Part shown: positions 1 through 7,107 of the stretch, one piece after another
How positions within the stretch are numbered: position 1 is the first letter of the stretch
Layout of the letters: every line of letters starts with the position of its first letter
Assembly: GCA_902490055.1 (NCBI GenBank)
Contig: CABUCP010000037.1
Location: 1-13,120 of the forward strand
Direction: 5' to 3'
Length of the DNA: 13,120 nt
Source: an uncultured Klebsiella sp.
GTDB lineage: Bacteria > Pseudomonadota > Gammaproteobacteria > Enterobacterales > Enterobacteriaceae
Program-made: the position numbers and the translations under genes
The notes under the pieces: generated by a model
The model's database searches: none
Seen by the model: only the letters and a program-made list of their open reading frames with translations
Told to the model about the DNA's origin: nothing

Positions 1-1
1 A

Positions 2-32
2 ATGAAATGCATTAATGGCGGAATGAATGACA
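2..32 (-). promoter_or_regulatory. Possible YpdB-type direct repeat upstream of a yhjX-like gene
   Basis: Read on the minus strand, the sequence has TGTCATTCAT, 11 nt, then TGCATTTCAT. YpdB, the LytTR response regulator that activates yhjX in E. coli, is recalled to bind two GGCATTTCAT copies separated by 11 bp. The proximal copy here (positions 2-11) matches 9/10 and the distal copy (23-32) 6/10, with the same spacing. In E. coli, yhjX lies next to yhjY on the same strand, so its start codon would be just left of position 1. The weak distal half and the missing target gene keep this tentative. Confidence 0.45.
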
Positions 33-50
33 TTGCAAAACATTCATTCC
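20..50. repeat. Perfect 10-bp inverted repeat, 11-nt spacer
   Basis: GGAATGAATG at 20-29 is the exact reverse complement of CATTCATTCC at 41-50. The left arm overlaps the distal half of the YpdB-like repeat. A second, outer pair, GGCGGAA (17-23) and TTCCGCC (57-63), encloses it. The arrangement suits a dimeric regulator site rather than a terminator because no T-run follows on either strand. Confidence 0.5.
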
Positions 51-70
51 CGTAATTTCCGCCAACAAGT

Positions 71-92
71 TAGTGTGCGCTACCTCACAAAA
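71..92. promoter_or_regulatory. CRP-like binding site
   Basis: TGTGC-GCTACC-TCACA matches the CRP consensus TGTGA-N6-TCACA at 9 of 10 core positions, with an A-rich right flank. It lies between the yhjY stop and the YpdB-like repeat, so it most likely serves the leftward promoter of the gene beyond the window edge. It is downstream of yhjY and is unlikely to control that gene. Confidence 0.5.
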
Positions 93-151
93 ACGCGCCA
101 TTACTGAGATCTAACAGTAACGGCACCGTTTCAAACGCGTAACAAAATAGC

Positions 152-799
152 TTAGAAATTGGCGCTGACGCCCATCAGATACAGCGTATTTTCACCCGAT
201 GGCACATTATCAGCCTGCGATAGCGTGGCCCACGCCGCCAGATGCGATCCCAGCGGCATATCGGCGCCCAACGTAACATCCCCCCAACTCCCCTCTTTTC
301 CACGGCTAATCAGAGCGTTGCTATCAATTGTGAGAGACTGGTTATAGCTCACCTGCGCCCACGGATGCACGCCCCACAACGGCTGATAATCCATACGCCA
401 GCCCAGCGTATTAATATAAGTGGATTCTTCCGAGCGACGAGTCGGCGGAGGCGCGTTCAGATCGCTACGCAAGCTGGCGACCGGCCCGGAGGTCACGCCG
501 TTGGCCAACGTATAGTTCCAGCCCACACTCATACCGTGGTTTAAATCCGGCGGCGCCAGCGCCTGATTCAACGCCAGGCCGCCGGCGGGCTCTGACGATT
601 TCATACGCTCGGCGAGAATATCTTCATAACGCGGTTGGTGATCGCTATCCCATGTATAGCGTTCTGACGTATTACTTTTTGTATCGTTAGCGATATATTC
701 CTGTTGCCAGGCATTGGCGCCTGAGACACACGACATCCAGATGGTAACGCACGCCGGGACCAACAGCCCCCGGAGGCCATTGCATTTCTTTATTATCAT
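152..799 (-). CDS. yhjY: YhjY-like outer-membrane beta-barrel protein
   Basis: A 215-residue exported protein. The chosen start is the ATG at 797-799, which has a GGAG ribosome-binding site about 9 nt upstream and begins a good signal peptide: MIIKK, a hydrophobic core, and likely cleavage after the Ala-Asn-Ala at residues 28-30. An upstream in-frame ATG at 877 would bury the signal peptide behind 26 residues. The mature part shows alternating beta-strand patterns (for example around WRMDYQPLWGVHPWAQVSYN) and ends in Phe, the usual last residue of outer-membrane barrels. E. coli YhjY, annotated as an autotransporter-beta-domain protein of roughly similar length, sits at the same place between yhjX and tag. 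Identification rests on position and architecture. No passenger or lipase motif is visible and the function is unknown. Confidence 0.75.
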   Translation of the reverse strand: MIIKKCNGLRGLLVPACVTIWMSCVSGANAWQQEYIANDTKSNTSERYTWDSDHQPRYEDILAERMKSSEPAGGLALNQALAPPDLNHGMSVGWNYTLANGVTSGPVASLRSDLNAPPPTRRSEESTYINTLGWRMDYQPLWGVHPWAQVSYNQSLTIDSNALISRGKEGSWGDVTLGADMPLGSHLAAWATLSQADNVPSGENTLYLMGVSANF

Positions 800-844
800 T
801 AATGCGACTCCAAAAGAGCCGAATCGGCAATGTTGCTGTGTTTT

Positions 845-896
845 TATACTCAAAATAATTCGAGCTGCCGCCCACACAAATGCAACTTGAAGTATA
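845..896. repeat. Probable internally deleted ERIC element
   Basis: The stretch begins TATACTCAAAATAATTCGAG and ends GCAACTTGAAGTATA. These resemble the two termini of the enterobacterial ERIC (IRU) repeat as I recall them. The ends pair as an imperfect inverted repeat: TATACT...TCGAGCTGC against TATACTTCAAGTTGC on the other strand. A full ERIC is about 127 bp, whereas this copy is 52 bp and lacks the conserved central palindrome. It lies between the divergent yhjY and tag genes and may supply part of their leaders. Confidence 0.6.
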
Positions 897-943
897 AGGA
901 GTTGATGGGAAGTGATATCCCTGTATTAACTATTATCTTTATC

Positions 944-967
944 TTTCAGCCGTCAAGGCGGATGAAA
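944..967 (+). other. Imperfect stem-loop in the tag leader
   Basis: TTTCAGCCG (944-952) and CGGATGAAA (959-967) pair over nine positions with one mismatch and a 6-nt loop, about 27 nt before the tag ATG. It could form in the tag leader RNA. No function is evident. Confidence 0.3.
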
Positions 968-994
968 AAGTTTTCTGACGAAAGGGAGAGAAAC

Positions 995-1558
995 ATGCAA
1001 CGTTGCGGATGGGTAAGCCAGGATCCTCTTTATATCCAGTACCACGACAGCGAATGGGGCGTCGCCGAAAGAACGCCGCAAAAGCTGTTTGAGATGATCT
1101 GCCTTGAAGGCCAGCAGGCTGGGCTATCGTGGATCACCGTGCTGAAAAAGCGGGAAAATTATCGTCAGGCATTTCATCAGTTCGATCCGGTTCGCGTGGC
1201 GGCCATGGATGAAGCCGATATCGAACGGCTGGTACAGGACGCCGGGATTATTCGCCACCGGGGAAAAATTCAGGCCATCATCGGCAATGCGCGCGCGTTT
1301 CTTGAAATGGAAGCCAACGGCGAACCGTTCAGCGATTTTGTCTGGTCATTCGTCGACAATCAGCCGCAAATCACCAGCGCCGCAACGCTCGCTGAAATTC
1401 CAACCACCACTCCCGCGTCGGATGCACTCTCTAAGGCGCTGAAAAAACGTGGTTTTAAATTTGTCGGATCCACTATCTGCTATTCATTTATGCAGGCCTG
1501 CGGTTTAGTGAACGATCACGTGACCGGCTGCTGCTGCCATCCCGGGAGGCCAGCATGA
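995..1558 (+). CDS. tag: DNA-3-methyladenine glycosylase I
   Basis: Tag removes 3-methyladenine (and some 3-methylguanine) from alkylated DNA, starting base-excision repair in the cytoplasm. The 187-residue product matches E. coli Tag in length and nearly throughout. The zinc ligands of the family are present as Cys4, His17, His175 and Cys179, and the base-pocket residues Glu38 and Trp46 lie in the conserved CLEGQQAGLSW segment. The ATG at 995 was chosen because it gives exactly the family length and has GGGAG about 8 nt upstream. The frame is open upstream to about 830, but that extension has no counterpart in the family. The stop overlaps the start of yiaC (ATGA), so the two genes are very likely co-transcribed and translationally coupled. 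Confidence 0.97.
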   Translation: MQRCGWVSQDPLYIQYHDSEWGVAERTPQKLFEMICLEGQQAGLSWITVLKKRENYRQAFHQFDPVRVAAMDEADIERLVQDAGIIRHRGKIQAIIGNARAFLEMEANGEPFSDFVWSFVDNQPQITSAATLAEIPTTTPASDALSKALKKRGFKFVGSTICYSFMQACGLVNDHVTGCCCHPGRPA

Positions 1559-1995
1559 TCCGCCGATGGGATGCCAAAGAGACCGGTCCGCTGCTTGAGC
1601 TATGGTTGGAAAGCACGATTTACGCGCATCCGTTTATCGCCGAAAGCTACTGGCATGAGAGCCTGGAGGTAGTGCGCGACGTCTATCTTCCCGCCGCCTC
1701 CACCTGGGTATGGCAGGAAAATGATGCCCTGAAAGGGTTTGTCAGCGTGATGGATTCACGCTTCGTCGGGGCGCTTTTTGTCGCCCCGGAAGCGATTCGC
1801 CGCGGCATCGGCCGGGCGCTGCTTGATGAGGTCAAGCAGCACTACGACTGGCTAAGCCTGGAGGTGTATCAGAAAAACGTGCGGGCGGTGAATTTTTACC
1901 ACGCGCAGGGCTTCCGCATAGAAGACAGCGCGTGGCAGGACGATACCCAGCATCCAACCTGGATTATGCATTGGCCGGCGGATCAAATGCGCTAA
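1555..1995 (+). CDS. yiaC: GNAT-family N-acetyltransferase YiaC
   Basis: A 146-residue single-domain GNAT acetyltransferase of the same length as E. coli YiaC, which has been reported as a protein lysine acetyltransferase that can reduce motility. The acetyl-CoA pyrophosphate loop is visible as Arg82-Arg83-Gly84-Ile85-Gly86-Arg87. The C-terminal motif LEVYQKN...NFYHAQGF contains Tyr115, the usual general acid, and Phe70 is also kept. The start codon overlaps the tag stop. The 3' end runs 32 nt into the convergent bisC gene, with no visible terminator for the tag-yiaC transcript. Family and orthology are secure; the physiological substrates here are inferred. Confidence 0.95.
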   Translation: MIRRWDAKETGPLLELWLESTIYAHPFIAESYWHESLEVVRDVYLPAASTWVWQENDALKGFVSVMDSRFVGALFVAPEAIRRGIGRALLDEVKQHYDWLSLEVYQKNVRAVNFYHAQGFRIEDSAWQDDTQHPTWIMHWPADQMR

Positions 1996-4294
1996 GCGCC
2001 AGCGCCGGCCCGTCATATTTTTCCAGCCACGCCAGCGCCGTATTCCCGGCGCAGCCGTTGCCCAGTCGCGAGGTCGGAATATCTTTCGTCAGTACGTTTA
2101 CCGCGCCATTTTTGCAAATCCCGGCGTCGGGGTCGATATCAGGCCATGCGCCTTCATGCAGGCAAATCACCCCGGGACGAATGCCTTCCGTCACCACCGC
2201 GCCGGCCAGCACCTGACCACGCGAATTCCACACCCGCACCAGATCGCCGTCGGCGATATTGCGCGCCTGCGCGTCCAGCGGATGGATGGTCAGCGGCTCG
2301 CGACCGGCCACGGCATACTGCTCTCGCAGTGAAGTATGATTTAGCTGGCTATGCAGACGGTGCGCCGGATGCGCAGACAGCACCTGTAGCTGCCCCGCCT
2401 CGGCGTTGCCGTGCCACTCATCGGGCTCCAGCCACATCGGGTGCGGCGGGCAGTCGGCATAGCCAAATCCGGCAATGGTCGGCGAGTGAATCTCTATTTT
2501 TCCGCTCGCGGTTTTCAGCGGATTGGCCTGCGGATCGTCACGAAACGCGGCAAAGCGGGCAAAACGAGCGTTCTGCGGATTTTCCGGCATTTCAATCAAC
2601 TGGTTAGCCTGCCAGAATTCGGCAAACGGCGGTAATGTTACCTGCTGCTGCGCGCCACGCTGAGCGGCAATCTGGTAGAAGGTTTCCAGCCACTGCAGAT
2701 CGCTCTTACCTTCGGTAAAGCGCTCGCGCCCGCCCGCTTGCCAAAGTTCGCTCAGGTCGGCAAAAATCGCAAAATCGTCGCGCGCTTCATCGCGCGGCGC
2801 GACCACCCGCTTCATCGGCACCAAATGTTGATTACTGTAATCGCCGGTCATGGTCAGATCGTTACGCTCAAACGAAGTCGTCGCCGGTAAAACAATATCG
2901 GCATGGCGCGCAGCGGCGGTCCAGAAACACTCGGAAATCACTATCAGCTCCGGCTTCTGCCAGGCCTGAATCAGACGGTTAGTATCCTGATGGTGGGTAA
3001 AGTTAGCGCCGCCCGCCCACCAGATGAAGCGGATGTCGGGGAAGCGTCGCTCCATGCCATTATGCTGGTAGCTCGCGCCCGGGTTTTCCAGCGCCTCGAC
3101 GATGCGCGCAACCGGAATTTTTTCCACCGCATCGGAGCCTCCCGCCACGCTCCCCTGCATTGAGGCCAGCACGGCGGCGCGGCGCGTCGGGTTGCCGCCG
3201 TTGGCAAAGTGGTAAGAAAGCCCAAAACCGCCGCCGGGCGTACCAATCTGCCCCAGCATCGCGGCCAGCGTCACCAGCATCCAGTGTTTCTGCTCGCCGA
3301 ACTGCTGGCGCTGCATGCCCCAGCCGGACATCAACATGGTGGTATTTTCATGGAAAATCGCCGCCAGTTCGCGGATTTTATCTGCCGCTATGCCGCAAAT
3401 CGCCGACGCCCATTCAGCCGTTTTAGCAACGCCGTCGCTTTCGCCGTTCAGATAGCGGGCAAAAATTTCATAGCCGCTGGTGCAGCGGGCGAGGAACTCG
3501 TCATCCTGCCAGCCCTGTTCGACCAGGGTATGGGCGATCCCCAGCATCAGGGCAACATCGGTGCCCATGTGCGGCGCGATCCATTCCATCGCATCACCAA
3601 AGAAATCGACGGTCTCCGATCGCATGGGATCGATGCAGATCAGGCGTTTTCCGCTCTGACGCAGGCGGTCAAACCATGGGATCCCCTGTTCATCCGAAGC
3701 GTTCCAGGCAATTTTAAGCGTATTCAGCGGGTTGGCGCTCCACAGCACCACCACATCGCTGTGTTCCAGCACCATCGGCCAGCTGGTCTGCTGCTGATAA
3801 ACCTCATTACCGCCGACGACATAAGGCATGATTGCCTGCGCCGCGCCGGTGGAATAATCGCCAAGGTGACCGGTATAACCACCCGCAAGACTCATATAGC
3901 GCTGCAGCAGGGTTGCCGCCTTATGCAGCACGCCGTTGGAGCGCCAGCCGTAGGAGCCGGCAAAAATCGACGCCGGGCCGTAGCTTTCGCGAATCCGCCG
4001 ATGCTGGGCATCGATCAACGCCAGCGCTTGTTCCCAACTCACGCGCACAAACTCATCCTGGCCGCGCACGCCCTGCGGCTGTTCCGGCGAGGCAAGAAAG
4101 CCTTTACGCACCATCGGATAGCGAACGCGGGTTTTGCTGTGTACCTGGTCGCGAACCGCCGTTTGCAGCGAGTTGGCGAACGACGTTTCCAGCGCGCCGC
4201 GGGACGAAATTACGTTTTCACCATCCGTCTCTACCAGCATGGGTCCCCAGTGGGCCGCGGTTAAGATGGTTTTAGTTGCAGATGAAGTTGGCAA
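1964..4294 (-). CDS. bisC: Biotin/methionine sulfoxide reductase BisC
   Basis: A molybdenum enzyme of the DMSO-reductase family that reduces biotin sulfoxide to biotin and also free methionine-S-sulfoxide, using the bis-MGD cofactor in the cytoplasm. The product is 776 residues, against about 777 in E. coli, with near-continuous similarity. The molybdenum-ligating Ser is Ser148 in the GDYSTGAAQ motif. There is no N-terminal Cys cluster for an Fe-S centre and no Tat signal, as expected of cytoplasmic BisC. The start is a TTG at 4292-4294: it has AGGAG six nt upstream and places LTAAHWGPM exactly where E. coli BisC has it. A TTG at 4345 would add 17 residues with no ribosome-binding site. The gene is divergent from yiaD (168 nt apart) and overlaps yiaC tail-to-tail. 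Confidence 0.95.
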   Translation of the reverse strand: MPTSSATKTILTAAHWGPMLVETDGENVISSRGALETSFANSLQTAVRDQVHSKTRVRYPMVRKGFLASPEQPQGVRGQDEFVRVSWEQALALIDAQHRRIRESYGPASIFAGSYGWRSNGVLHKAATLLQRYMSLAGGYTGHLGDYSTGAAQAIMPYVVGGNEVYQQQTSWPMVLEHSDVVVLWSANPLNTLKIAWNASDEQGIPWFDRLRQSGKRLICIDPMRSETVDFFGDAMEWIAPHMGTDVALMLGIAHTLVEQGWQDDEFLARCTSGYEIFARYLNGESDGVAKTAEWASAICGIAADKIRELAAIFHENTTMLMSGWGMQRQQFGEQKHWMLVTLAAMLGQIGTPGGGFGLSYHFANGGNPTRRAAVLASMQGSVAGGSDAVEKIPVARIVEALENPGASYQHNGMERRFPDIRFIWWAGGANFTHHQDTNRLIQAWQKPELIVISECFWTAAARHADIVLPATTSFERNDLTMTGDYSNQHLVPMKRVVAPRDEARDDFAIFADLSELWQAGGRERFTEGKSDLQWLETFYQIAAQRGAQQQVTLPPFAEFWQANQLIEMPENPQNARFARFAAFRDDPQANPLKTASGKIEIHSPTIAGFGYADCPPHPMWLEPDEWHGNAEAGQLQVLSAHPAHRLHSQLNHTSLREQYAVAGREPLTIHPLDAQARNIADGDLVRVWNSRGQVLAGAVVTEGIRPGVICLHEGAWPDIDPDAGICKNGAVNVLTKDIPTSRLGNGCAGNTALAWLEKYDGPALALSAFDPPANA

Positions 4295-4300
4295 AGCAGG

Positions 4301-4305
4301 CTCCT
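4301..4305 (-). promoter_or_regulatory. Ribosome-binding site that decides the bisC start
   Basis: AGGAG on the minus strand, six nt before the TTG at 4292-4294. No ATG occurs in frame until well inside the conserved domain (GPM), so this Shine-Dalgarno sequence is the main evidence for the TTG start. Confidence 0.75.
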
Positions 4306-4382
4306 GGGTCAACGAATGCAGGTGTTGTGACGGTGTGTTATTCAACCGTTCAATATTATTTACAAAAAGAGAGACGCTCCGG

Positions 4383-4410
4383 GGAATTTTCTCCGTATTC
4401 GAACGTCATA
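4383..4410 (+). promoter_or_regulatory. Candidate sigma-E-type promoter for yiaD
   Basis: GGAATTT (4383-4389), a 15-nt spacer, then GTCATA (4405-4410) resembles the sigma-E pattern GGAACTT-N15/16-GTCTAA. The same bases also contain CATAAT (4407-4412), a possible sigma-70 -10 box, but with no good -35 box. The spacing to the yiaD ATG would give a leader of about 45 nt. An outer-membrane OmpA-like lipoprotein is a plausible envelope-stress target. This is pattern matching only. Confidence 0.3.
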
Positions 4411-4462
4411 ATCAACCGTCACGCTTGCGGTGGCAAAGAATAAAAAGGATTAAGGAAATAAG

Positions 4463-5125
4463 ATGAAAAAACGCGTACTCATGATTGCCGCTATCGTTAG
4501 CGGCGCACTGGCTATTTCCGGTTGTACGACCAACCCTTATACCGGCGAACGCGAAGCAGGGAAATCCGGCATCGGCGCGGGTATCGGTTCCTTAGTGGGC
4601 GCCGGCGTCGGCGTGCTCTCTTCTTCCAAGCATGACCGCGGCAAAGGCGCGCTGATCGGCGCAGCGGCAGGCGCGGCGCTCGGCGGCGGTATTGGTTACT
4701 ACATGGACGTGCAGGAAGCAAAACTGCGCGAAAAAATGCAGGGAACCGGGGTCAGCGTGACGCGTAACGGCGACAACATCGTGCTGAACATGCCAAATAA
4801 CGTCACCTTTGACAGCAGCAGCGCCAACCTGAAACCAGCGGGCGCCAATACCCTGACCGGCGTGGCGATGGTATTGAAAGAGTATGAGAAAACCGCGGTC
4901 AACGTCGTCGGCTATACCGACAGCACCGGCAGCAACGATCTGAACATGCGACTGTCGCAACAGCGTGCGGACAGCGTCGCCAGCGCTCTGATCACCCAAG
5001 GCGTTGCGGCGAATCGCATTCGCACCACCGGGATGGGCCCGGCGAACCCAATCGCCAGCAACAGCACGGCGGAAGGCAAAGCGCAGAACCGTCGCGTGGA
5101 AATTACTCTCAGCCCGCTGCAGTAA
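4463..5125 (+). CDS. yiaD: OmpA-domain outer-membrane lipoprotein YiaD
   Basis: A 220-residue lipoprotein, one residue longer than E. coli YiaD and nearly collinear with it. The lipobox LAISGC places the lipidated Cys at residue 21. Thr-Thr follows, which favours outer-membrane sorting. Residues about 35-80 form a glycine-zipper segment (repeated GxxxG/GAxxG), and about 110-220 form an OmpA-like peptidoglycan-binding domain ending in the typical NRRVEI. In E. coli, extra copies of yiaD suppress a temperature-sensitive bamD mutation, which links it to outer-membrane protein assembly. AAGGA lies about 8 nt before the ATG. The gene is divergent from bisC and followed by a hairpin, so it is probably monocistronic. 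Confidence 0.95.
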   Translation: MKKRVLMIAAIVSGALAISGCTTNPYTGEREAGKSGIGAGIGSLVGAGVGVLSSSKHDRGKGALIGAAAGAALGGGIGYYMDVQEAKLREKMQGTGVSVTRNGDNIVLNMPNNVTFDSSSANLKPAGANTLTGVAMVLKEYEKTAVNVVGYTDSTGSNDLNMRLSQQRADSVASALITQGVAANRIRTTGMGPANPIASNSTAEGKAQNRRVEITLSPLQ

Positions 5126-5140
5126 TCTTCCTCGTTGCCA

Positions 5141-5163
5141 GCCCGGCAGCCTCTCTGCCGGGC
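5141..5163 (+). terminator. GC-rich hairpin after yiaD
   Basis: GCCCGGCAG (5141-5149), loop CCTCT, CTGCCGGGC (5155-5163) form a perfect 9-bp stem 15 nt after the yiaD stop. The sequence that follows is A-rich rather than T-rich, so intrinsic termination may be inefficient. It could act as an attenuator or 3'-end stabiliser, with some readthrough into ptxS. Confidence 0.55.
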
Positions 5164-5228
5164 AAAATGCTTGATATCGCTATTTTTCGCGCTAAGGTGT
5201 TGGCAGATTTTCAGCAAAGGAAGCCCTC

Positions 5229-6245
5229 ATGGCGAAAGCGGCGCGAGCAACCATTAGCGATGTGGCGAAAGCCGCAAAGACCGGTAAAACCAGCATTTCA
5301 CGCTATCTCAACGGCGAAAAGCATCTGCTTTCCGACGATCTGCTGGCGCGGATTGAAAAAGCGATTGCCGAGCTCAACTACCGCCCCAGCCTGATGGCCC
5401 GCGGCCTCAAGCATGGCCGCACCCGCCTGATTGGCCTAATCATCGCCGATATTACTAACCCCTACTCCGTCAACGTGTTAAGCGGTATCGAAGCCGCCTG
5501 TCGCGAAAAAGGCTTCACCCTGCTGGTGTGTAATACCAACAACGAGGTCGATCAGGAGCTGCACTACCTCGACCTGCTGCGTAGCTACCAGGTTGAAGGG
5601 ATCGTGGTCAATGCGGTCGGTATGCGCGAAGAAGGGCTCAATCGCCTGCAGCAATCCGCGCTGCCGATGGTGCTCATTGATCGTAAAATTCCCGATTTCG
5701 CCTGCGATGTCGTCGGGCTGGATAACACCCAGGCCGCCACCACCGCGACTGAACACCTGGTGGAAAAAGGCTTTGAAGCGCTGCTGTTTTTAAGCGAGCC
5801 AATCGGCTCGGTCAACACCCGTCGCGAGCGCCTTGACGCCTTCCGCGCCACCCTACAGCGCTATACCGGTTTCGTCGCGGAAAACGCCGAGGTACCGCTG
5901 AACGATGGCGCGATGATGGATAACGTCCTGCGTCAGTTTCACGCTCGCCATCGCGGGATGCGCAAAGCGGTCATTTCCGCCAACGGCGCGCTTACGCTAC
6001 AGGTCGCCCGCTCGCTGAAGCGCGTTGACCTGATCTGGGGTAGCGATATCGGCCTGCTCGGCTTCGATGAGCTGGAGTGGGCGGAGCTGGCCGGCGTCGG
6101 TATTACCACCCTCAAACAGCCGACCTGGCAGATCGGCTATGCCGCCGTCGAACAGGTAGTCAGGCGTATCGAAGGCAGTAACGACCCCATCTGTGAACGG
6201 GTCTTCTCCGGTGAGCTGATTGTCCGGGGATCAACTTCTCGTTAA
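5229..6245 (+). CDS. ptxS: PtxS-like LacI-family repressor of the kgu operon
   Basis: A 338-residue LacI/GalR-type transcription factor. The N-terminal helix-turn-helix is at about residues 8-27 (ISDVAKAAKTGKTSISRYLNG), with a hinge helix around 53-61 (PSLMARGLK) and a periplasmic-binding-protein-like sensor domain to the end. The hinge and following core (RTRLIGLIIADITNPYSV, LDN near residue 165, IVRGST at the C-terminus) resemble Pseudomonas PtxS as I remember it. PtxS represses kgu genes and is released by 2-ketogluconate. Its position directly upstream of kguE, with a PtxS-type palindrome in the intergenic gap, supports the same role here. The ATG at 5229 has AAAGGAAG just upstream. A possible -35 (TTGATA, 5171-5176) lacks a convincing -10. 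Family is certain; the ligand is inferred from the neighbours. Confidence 0.88.
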   Translation: MAKAARATISDVAKAAKTGKTSISRYLNGEKHLLSDDLLARIEKAIAELNYRPSLMARGLKHGRTRLIGLIIADITNPYSVNVLSGIEAACREKGFTLLVCNTNNEVDQELHYLDLLRSYQVEGIVVNAVGMREEGLNRLQQSALPMVLIDRKIPDFACDVVGLDNTQAATTATEHLVEKGFEALLFLSEPIGSVNTRRERLDAFRATLQRYTGFVAENAEVPLNDGAMMDNVLRQFHARHRGMRKAVISANGALTLQVARSLKRVDLIWGSDIGLLGFDELEWAELAGVGITTLKQPTWQIGYAAVEQVVRRIEGSNDPICERVFSGELIVRGSTSR

Positions 6246-6250
6246 CGATT

Positions 6251-6272
6251 CATCGTGATGACGATCATAAAT
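6251..6272. promoter_or_regulatory. CRP-like site upstream of the kgu operon
   Basis: CGTGA-TGACGA-TCATA (6254-6269) matches 8 of 10 core CRP positions (TGTGA-N6-TCACA). It lies just after the ptxS stop and about 40 bp upstream of the operator centre. Catabolite control of a sugar-acid operon is plausible. An overlapping TTAACG (6242-6247)-N18-CATAAA (6266-6271) could instead be a weak promoter. Confidence 0.4.
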
Positions 6273-6293
6273 TAAACATCCTGGCCTTTCCTT

Positions 6294-6307
6294 TGGAACC
6301 GGTACCA
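6294..6307. promoter_or_regulatory. PtxS/LacI-type operator before kguE
   Basis: TGGAACCGGTACCA is a 14-bp palindrome with two mismatched bases (one symmetric pair), centred on ACCGGT. It matches 11 of 14 positions of the Pseudomonas PtxS box TGAAACCGGTTTCA, and LacI-family operators typically carry such an even, CG-centred dyad. It overlaps a possible -35 (TTGGAA, 6293-6298) whose -10 would be TAATAG (6315-6320), so binding would block kgu transcription. No second copy was found before ptxS. Confidence 0.65.
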
Positions 6308-6354
6308 TCTAGCGTAATAGGGAGTTAAGCCCCATCACGCCAGGAGTGAGTTAG

Positions 6355-7104
6355 ATGGCCAGAAAAATCATTGTCGTCACCGCCGCCTACGGCAACGACC
6401 ACGTTAAAGCGCTTGGCGGGCAGTCCGCCGTATTACCGTTTATCGCCGGTTCCGGCGCTGATGGCGTGGAAATTCGCCGCGAGCTGTTCAGCGCGGAAGA
6501 GCTGAAACAGTTGCCAACGCTGGCGGCCGACATTGAAAAGCAGGGCCTGCTGGCCTGCTACTCCGCGCCGCAGGCGCTGTTCAGCGATAATGGCGAGCTC
6601 AACCCCCATCTCACATCGCTACTTGAGGAAGCGCAAACCCTCAACGCGCTGTGGCTGAAACTCTCACTCGGTCATTTCATCGATAACCAATCGCTGGATG
6701 CGTTGCGCCATATCCTGAACGCCAGCGGCATGACGCTGGTGGTAGAAAACGACCAGACCGATTGCGGCCAGCTGGCGCCGATGCAGCGCTTTAAAGCAGC
6801 CTGCCGGGTTCATCAGATGCCGATAACGCTGACGTTCGATATGGGCAACTGGCTGTGGGTCGGCGATTCGCCGGAAGATGCCGCGCGTCATCTCGCCCCC
6901 GCCGTCAGCTATATTCACGTAAAGGCGGCGGAGCCGCATCATGACAAATTCCGCGCCGTCCCGCCGGATCGGGCGGACGCGCGCTGGCTGGCGCTGCTCG
7001 ATAATCTGCCCGCCGACGCGCCGCGCGGTATCGAATTCCCGCTGGTCGGCGACGATCTGACCGCCGTCACCCGCCACTACGTCAATCTGTTACGCGAGGA
7101 TTAA
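6355..7104 (+). CDS. kguE: KguE, sugar-phosphate isomerase/epimerase-like TIM barrel
   Basis: A 249-residue protein of the xylose-isomerase-like TIM-barrel superfamily (AP_endonuc_2 fold). Likely metal-binding residues fall at the expected strand ends: Glu131 (LVVEND), Asp162 (LTFDMGNW), His188 (YIHVKA) and Glu227 (GIEFPL), with Glu39 (VEIRRE) on an early strand. Genes called kguE lead 2-ketogluconate operons in Pseudomonas, but the reaction of the product is not established as far as I know. Here too it is the first gene after the operator. CAGGAG lies 8 nt before the ATG, and kguK starts 3 nt after the stop, so the two are tightly coupled. Fold confidence is high; the reaction is unknown. 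Confidence 0.85.
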   Translation: MARKIIVVTAAYGNDHVKALGGQSAVLPFIAGSGADGVEIRRELFSAEELKQLPTLAADIEKQGLLACYSAPQALFSDNGELNPHLTSLLEEAQTLNALWLKLSLGHFIDNQSLDALRHILNASGMTLVVENDQTDCGQLAPMQRFKAACRVHQMPITLTFDMGNWLWVGDSPEDAARHLAPAVSYIHVKAAEPHHDKFRAVPPDRADARWLALLDNLPADAPRGIEFPLVGDDLTAVTRHYVNLLRED

Positions 7105-7107
7105 GCC

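Noticed and set aside
119..130. AACGG-CA-CCGTT hairpin downstream of yhjY as a terminator
   Set aside because: A 5-bp stem with a 2-nt loop cannot form well and no T-run follows on the minus strand.
905..994. An upstream ATG (905) in frame with tag, near an AAGGAG, giving a 30-residue N-terminal extension
   Set aside because: The spacing from AAGGAG to that ATG is only about 3 nt, the extension is absent from Tag, and the ATG at 995 has its own good ribosome-binding site and yields the exact family length.
3209..4264. A 351-codon open frame on the plus strand opposite bisC
   Set aside because: It is fully antisense to the strongly conserved bisC coding sequence, its translation shows no recognisable domain, and long antisense frames are common opposite GC-rich genes.
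4295..4345. A longer bisC start at the TTG at 4345
   Set aside because: It lacks a Shine-Dalgarno sequence and adds 17 residues with no match to E. coli BisC.
5161..5228. A firm promoter call for ptxS from TTGATA (5171-5176)
   Set aside because: No acceptable -10 sequence lies 16-18 nt downstream, and readthrough from yiaD is possible.
5861..5874. A PtxS-like half site CTATACCGGTTTCG inside ptxS
   Set aside because: It matches only 10/14, is symmetric only at the core, and is explained by the Tyr-Thr-Gly-Phe codons it encodes.
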